A model generated the notes under the pieces. It worked only from the letters and a program-made list of their open reading frames with translations. It was not told the origin of the DNA and did not search any database. The position numbers and the translations under genes were made by a program. This document shows, one piece after another, positions 63,421 through 64,000 of a DNA stretch of 64,000 bases. This DNA is from Jannaschia faecimaris. GTDB taxonomy: Bacteria; Pseudomonadota; Alphaproteobacteria; Rhodobacterales; Rhodobacteraceae. How positions within the stretch are numbered: the stretch's first letter is position 1; every line of letters starts with the position of its first letter. The stretch covers positions 1 through 64,000 of the forward strand of contig NZ_FNPX01000007.1 in the NCBI RefSeq assembly GCF_900107415.1, read 5' to 3'.

Positions 63421-64000
63421 CTATCCGGACACGAGTTTCAAATTCTGCCGGGGCGCGGGTTTGCCCATCGCCAGCCGGTCGTAAGGGTCTAGGTCGGACA
63501 ACATCATGTCGACCACCTGGCGCAGGAGTTGTCGTCTCCCGCGCGCAGAATAGAAACCGCCGGCGACCTGGCTGGTCTCCAGCAGGTAGTGGCGGTAGTC
63601 GCGATACGCCCGGCTGTCGGGGCGCTGCGGGTCGGCGAAGAACTCGGCCACGGGTTGGTCGCTGACGAACTGCGGCTTGTCATAGACCGACCGGCCCAAC
63701 GCCTTGACCGGCAAGCCGCGCCAAAGTGCCTGCTGGGCGGCGGTGGAATTGACCGTGACGGCGCTGCGCGCTTCGTTCATCAGCCCGGCCAGCTTGCCGC
63801 CGCGCAGGTAATGGACGCGACCGTCCAGCCCGTATTCCCGCACCAGTTGCCGGATCGTCGCCATGACCGGCGCGCGTCCGTCCTCCAAGGGGTGGGCCTT
63901 GAGAACAAGGTGATGATGCGTCGGAGCTCCCTTGGCGAAGGCTTCGACGACCTCCTCCAGGAATTCGATCATCGACGCGTAGGGCGAGTGCGCGCGGAAG
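63421..64000 (-). CDS. kpsS: Capsule Kdo-transferase KpsS (C-terminal part, cut by window end)
   Basis: C-terminal 192 codons of a KpsS-type enzyme, which adds the first Kdo to lyso-phosphatidylglycerol in capsule export. The frame continues past the window edge: the bases before the internal Met read FRAHSPYAS, a KpsS family block. Further marks are LVLKAHPLEDGR, LVREYGLDGRVHYLRGG and VTVNSTAAQQALWRGLPVKALG. First gene upstream of the wza-like lipoprotein and kpsC. The remaining KpsM/T/E genes are not in view. Confidence 0.82.
   Translation of the reverse strand, partial: FRAHSPYASMIEFLEEVVEAFAKGAPTHHHLVLKAHPLEDGRAPVMATIRQLVREYGLDGRVHYLRGGKLAGLMNEARSAVTVNSTAAQQALWRGLPVKALGRSVYDKPQFVSDQPVAEFFADPQRPDSRAYRDYRHYLLETSQVAGGFYSARGRRQLLRQVVDMMLSDLDPYDRLAMGKPAPRQNLKLVSG

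Noticed and set aside
62103-63665. 520-codon plus-strand frame over the kps genes
   Set aside because: Antisense shadow of kpsC/wza-like genes with no recognisable product; typical of high-GC DNA.

Overview
The window looks like a chromosomal stretch of a high-GC alphaproteobacterium of the Rhodobacteraceae (roseobacter-type). Pointers to this are a COQ9-family gene, BluB, a 45-residue aa3 cytochrome oxidase subunit IV, a DUF6173 protein, the rhizobial-type glycerol ABC transporter GlpSTPQUV, an FrcBCA sugar transporter under a ROK regulator, and the codon use. This placement is inferred from gene content; no search was run.

Layout. 1-4.4 kb: glpK, then a convergent quinone reductase / acetyltransferase pair and an FMN-dependent 2-hydroxy-acid oxidase. 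4.7-5.9 kb: two neighbouring GFA-like zinc proteins, the first broken by a frameshift. 5.9-15.7 kb: housekeeping genes (bluB, COQ9, rpsU, a lipoprotein with oxidase subunit IV, DUF6173, a metallo-beta-lactamase, an acyl-CoA dehydrogenase, Sua5/TsaC, a DsbD-N protein, a Nudix hydrolase, gph). 15.6-18.8 kb: a molybdenum hydroxylase (iorAB-like) with its own cytochrome c. 18.9-19.6 kb: an isoprenylcysteine-methyltransferase-like gene cut by an in-frame TAA. 19.7-23 kb: a PhyH-family dioxygenase with allE, then glpD. 23.2-29.2 kb: the urea transporter urtABCDE. 29.2-34.5 kb: an aldo/keto reductase, an atypical SHMT-family enzyme, a LysR regulator and a sugar operon (SGNH hydrolase, FucU/RbsD, ribokinase). 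34.5-39.5 kb: a DUF2585 protein, a ROK repressor and frcBCA.

39.5-53.1 kb is different in character: a chemotaxis cluster (receptor, STAS-like, cheA, cheW, receptor, cheW, cheR, cheB, cheY and a soluble receptor-like protein) with visibly lower GC. It is bounded on both sides by gene-poor DNA, and no flagellar gene is in view. The last protein carries a CheZ-like F-x-D-x3-Q motif and a CheZ/FliM-like acidic C-terminal tail, and it is divergent from cheY. I consider it the best candidate for a new component in this window.

53.1-59.1 kb is the glycerol ABC operon glpSTPQUV (minus strand). 59.5-64 kb holds an orphan ParA-type ATPase and a capsule block (kpsS fragment, outer-membrane polysaccharide export lipoprotein, kpsC).

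Glycerol use is split over three places (glpK at 0.2 kb, glpD at 21.4 kb, the transporter at 53-59 kb). All three upstream regions carry GTTCG/CGAAC-type repeats spaced exactly 10 bp apart, suggesting a shared DeoR/GlpR-type repressor encoded outside the window. Nitrogen scavenging (urea uptake, AllE) and sugar uptake (FrcBCA, ribokinase, FucU) are the other coherent themes.
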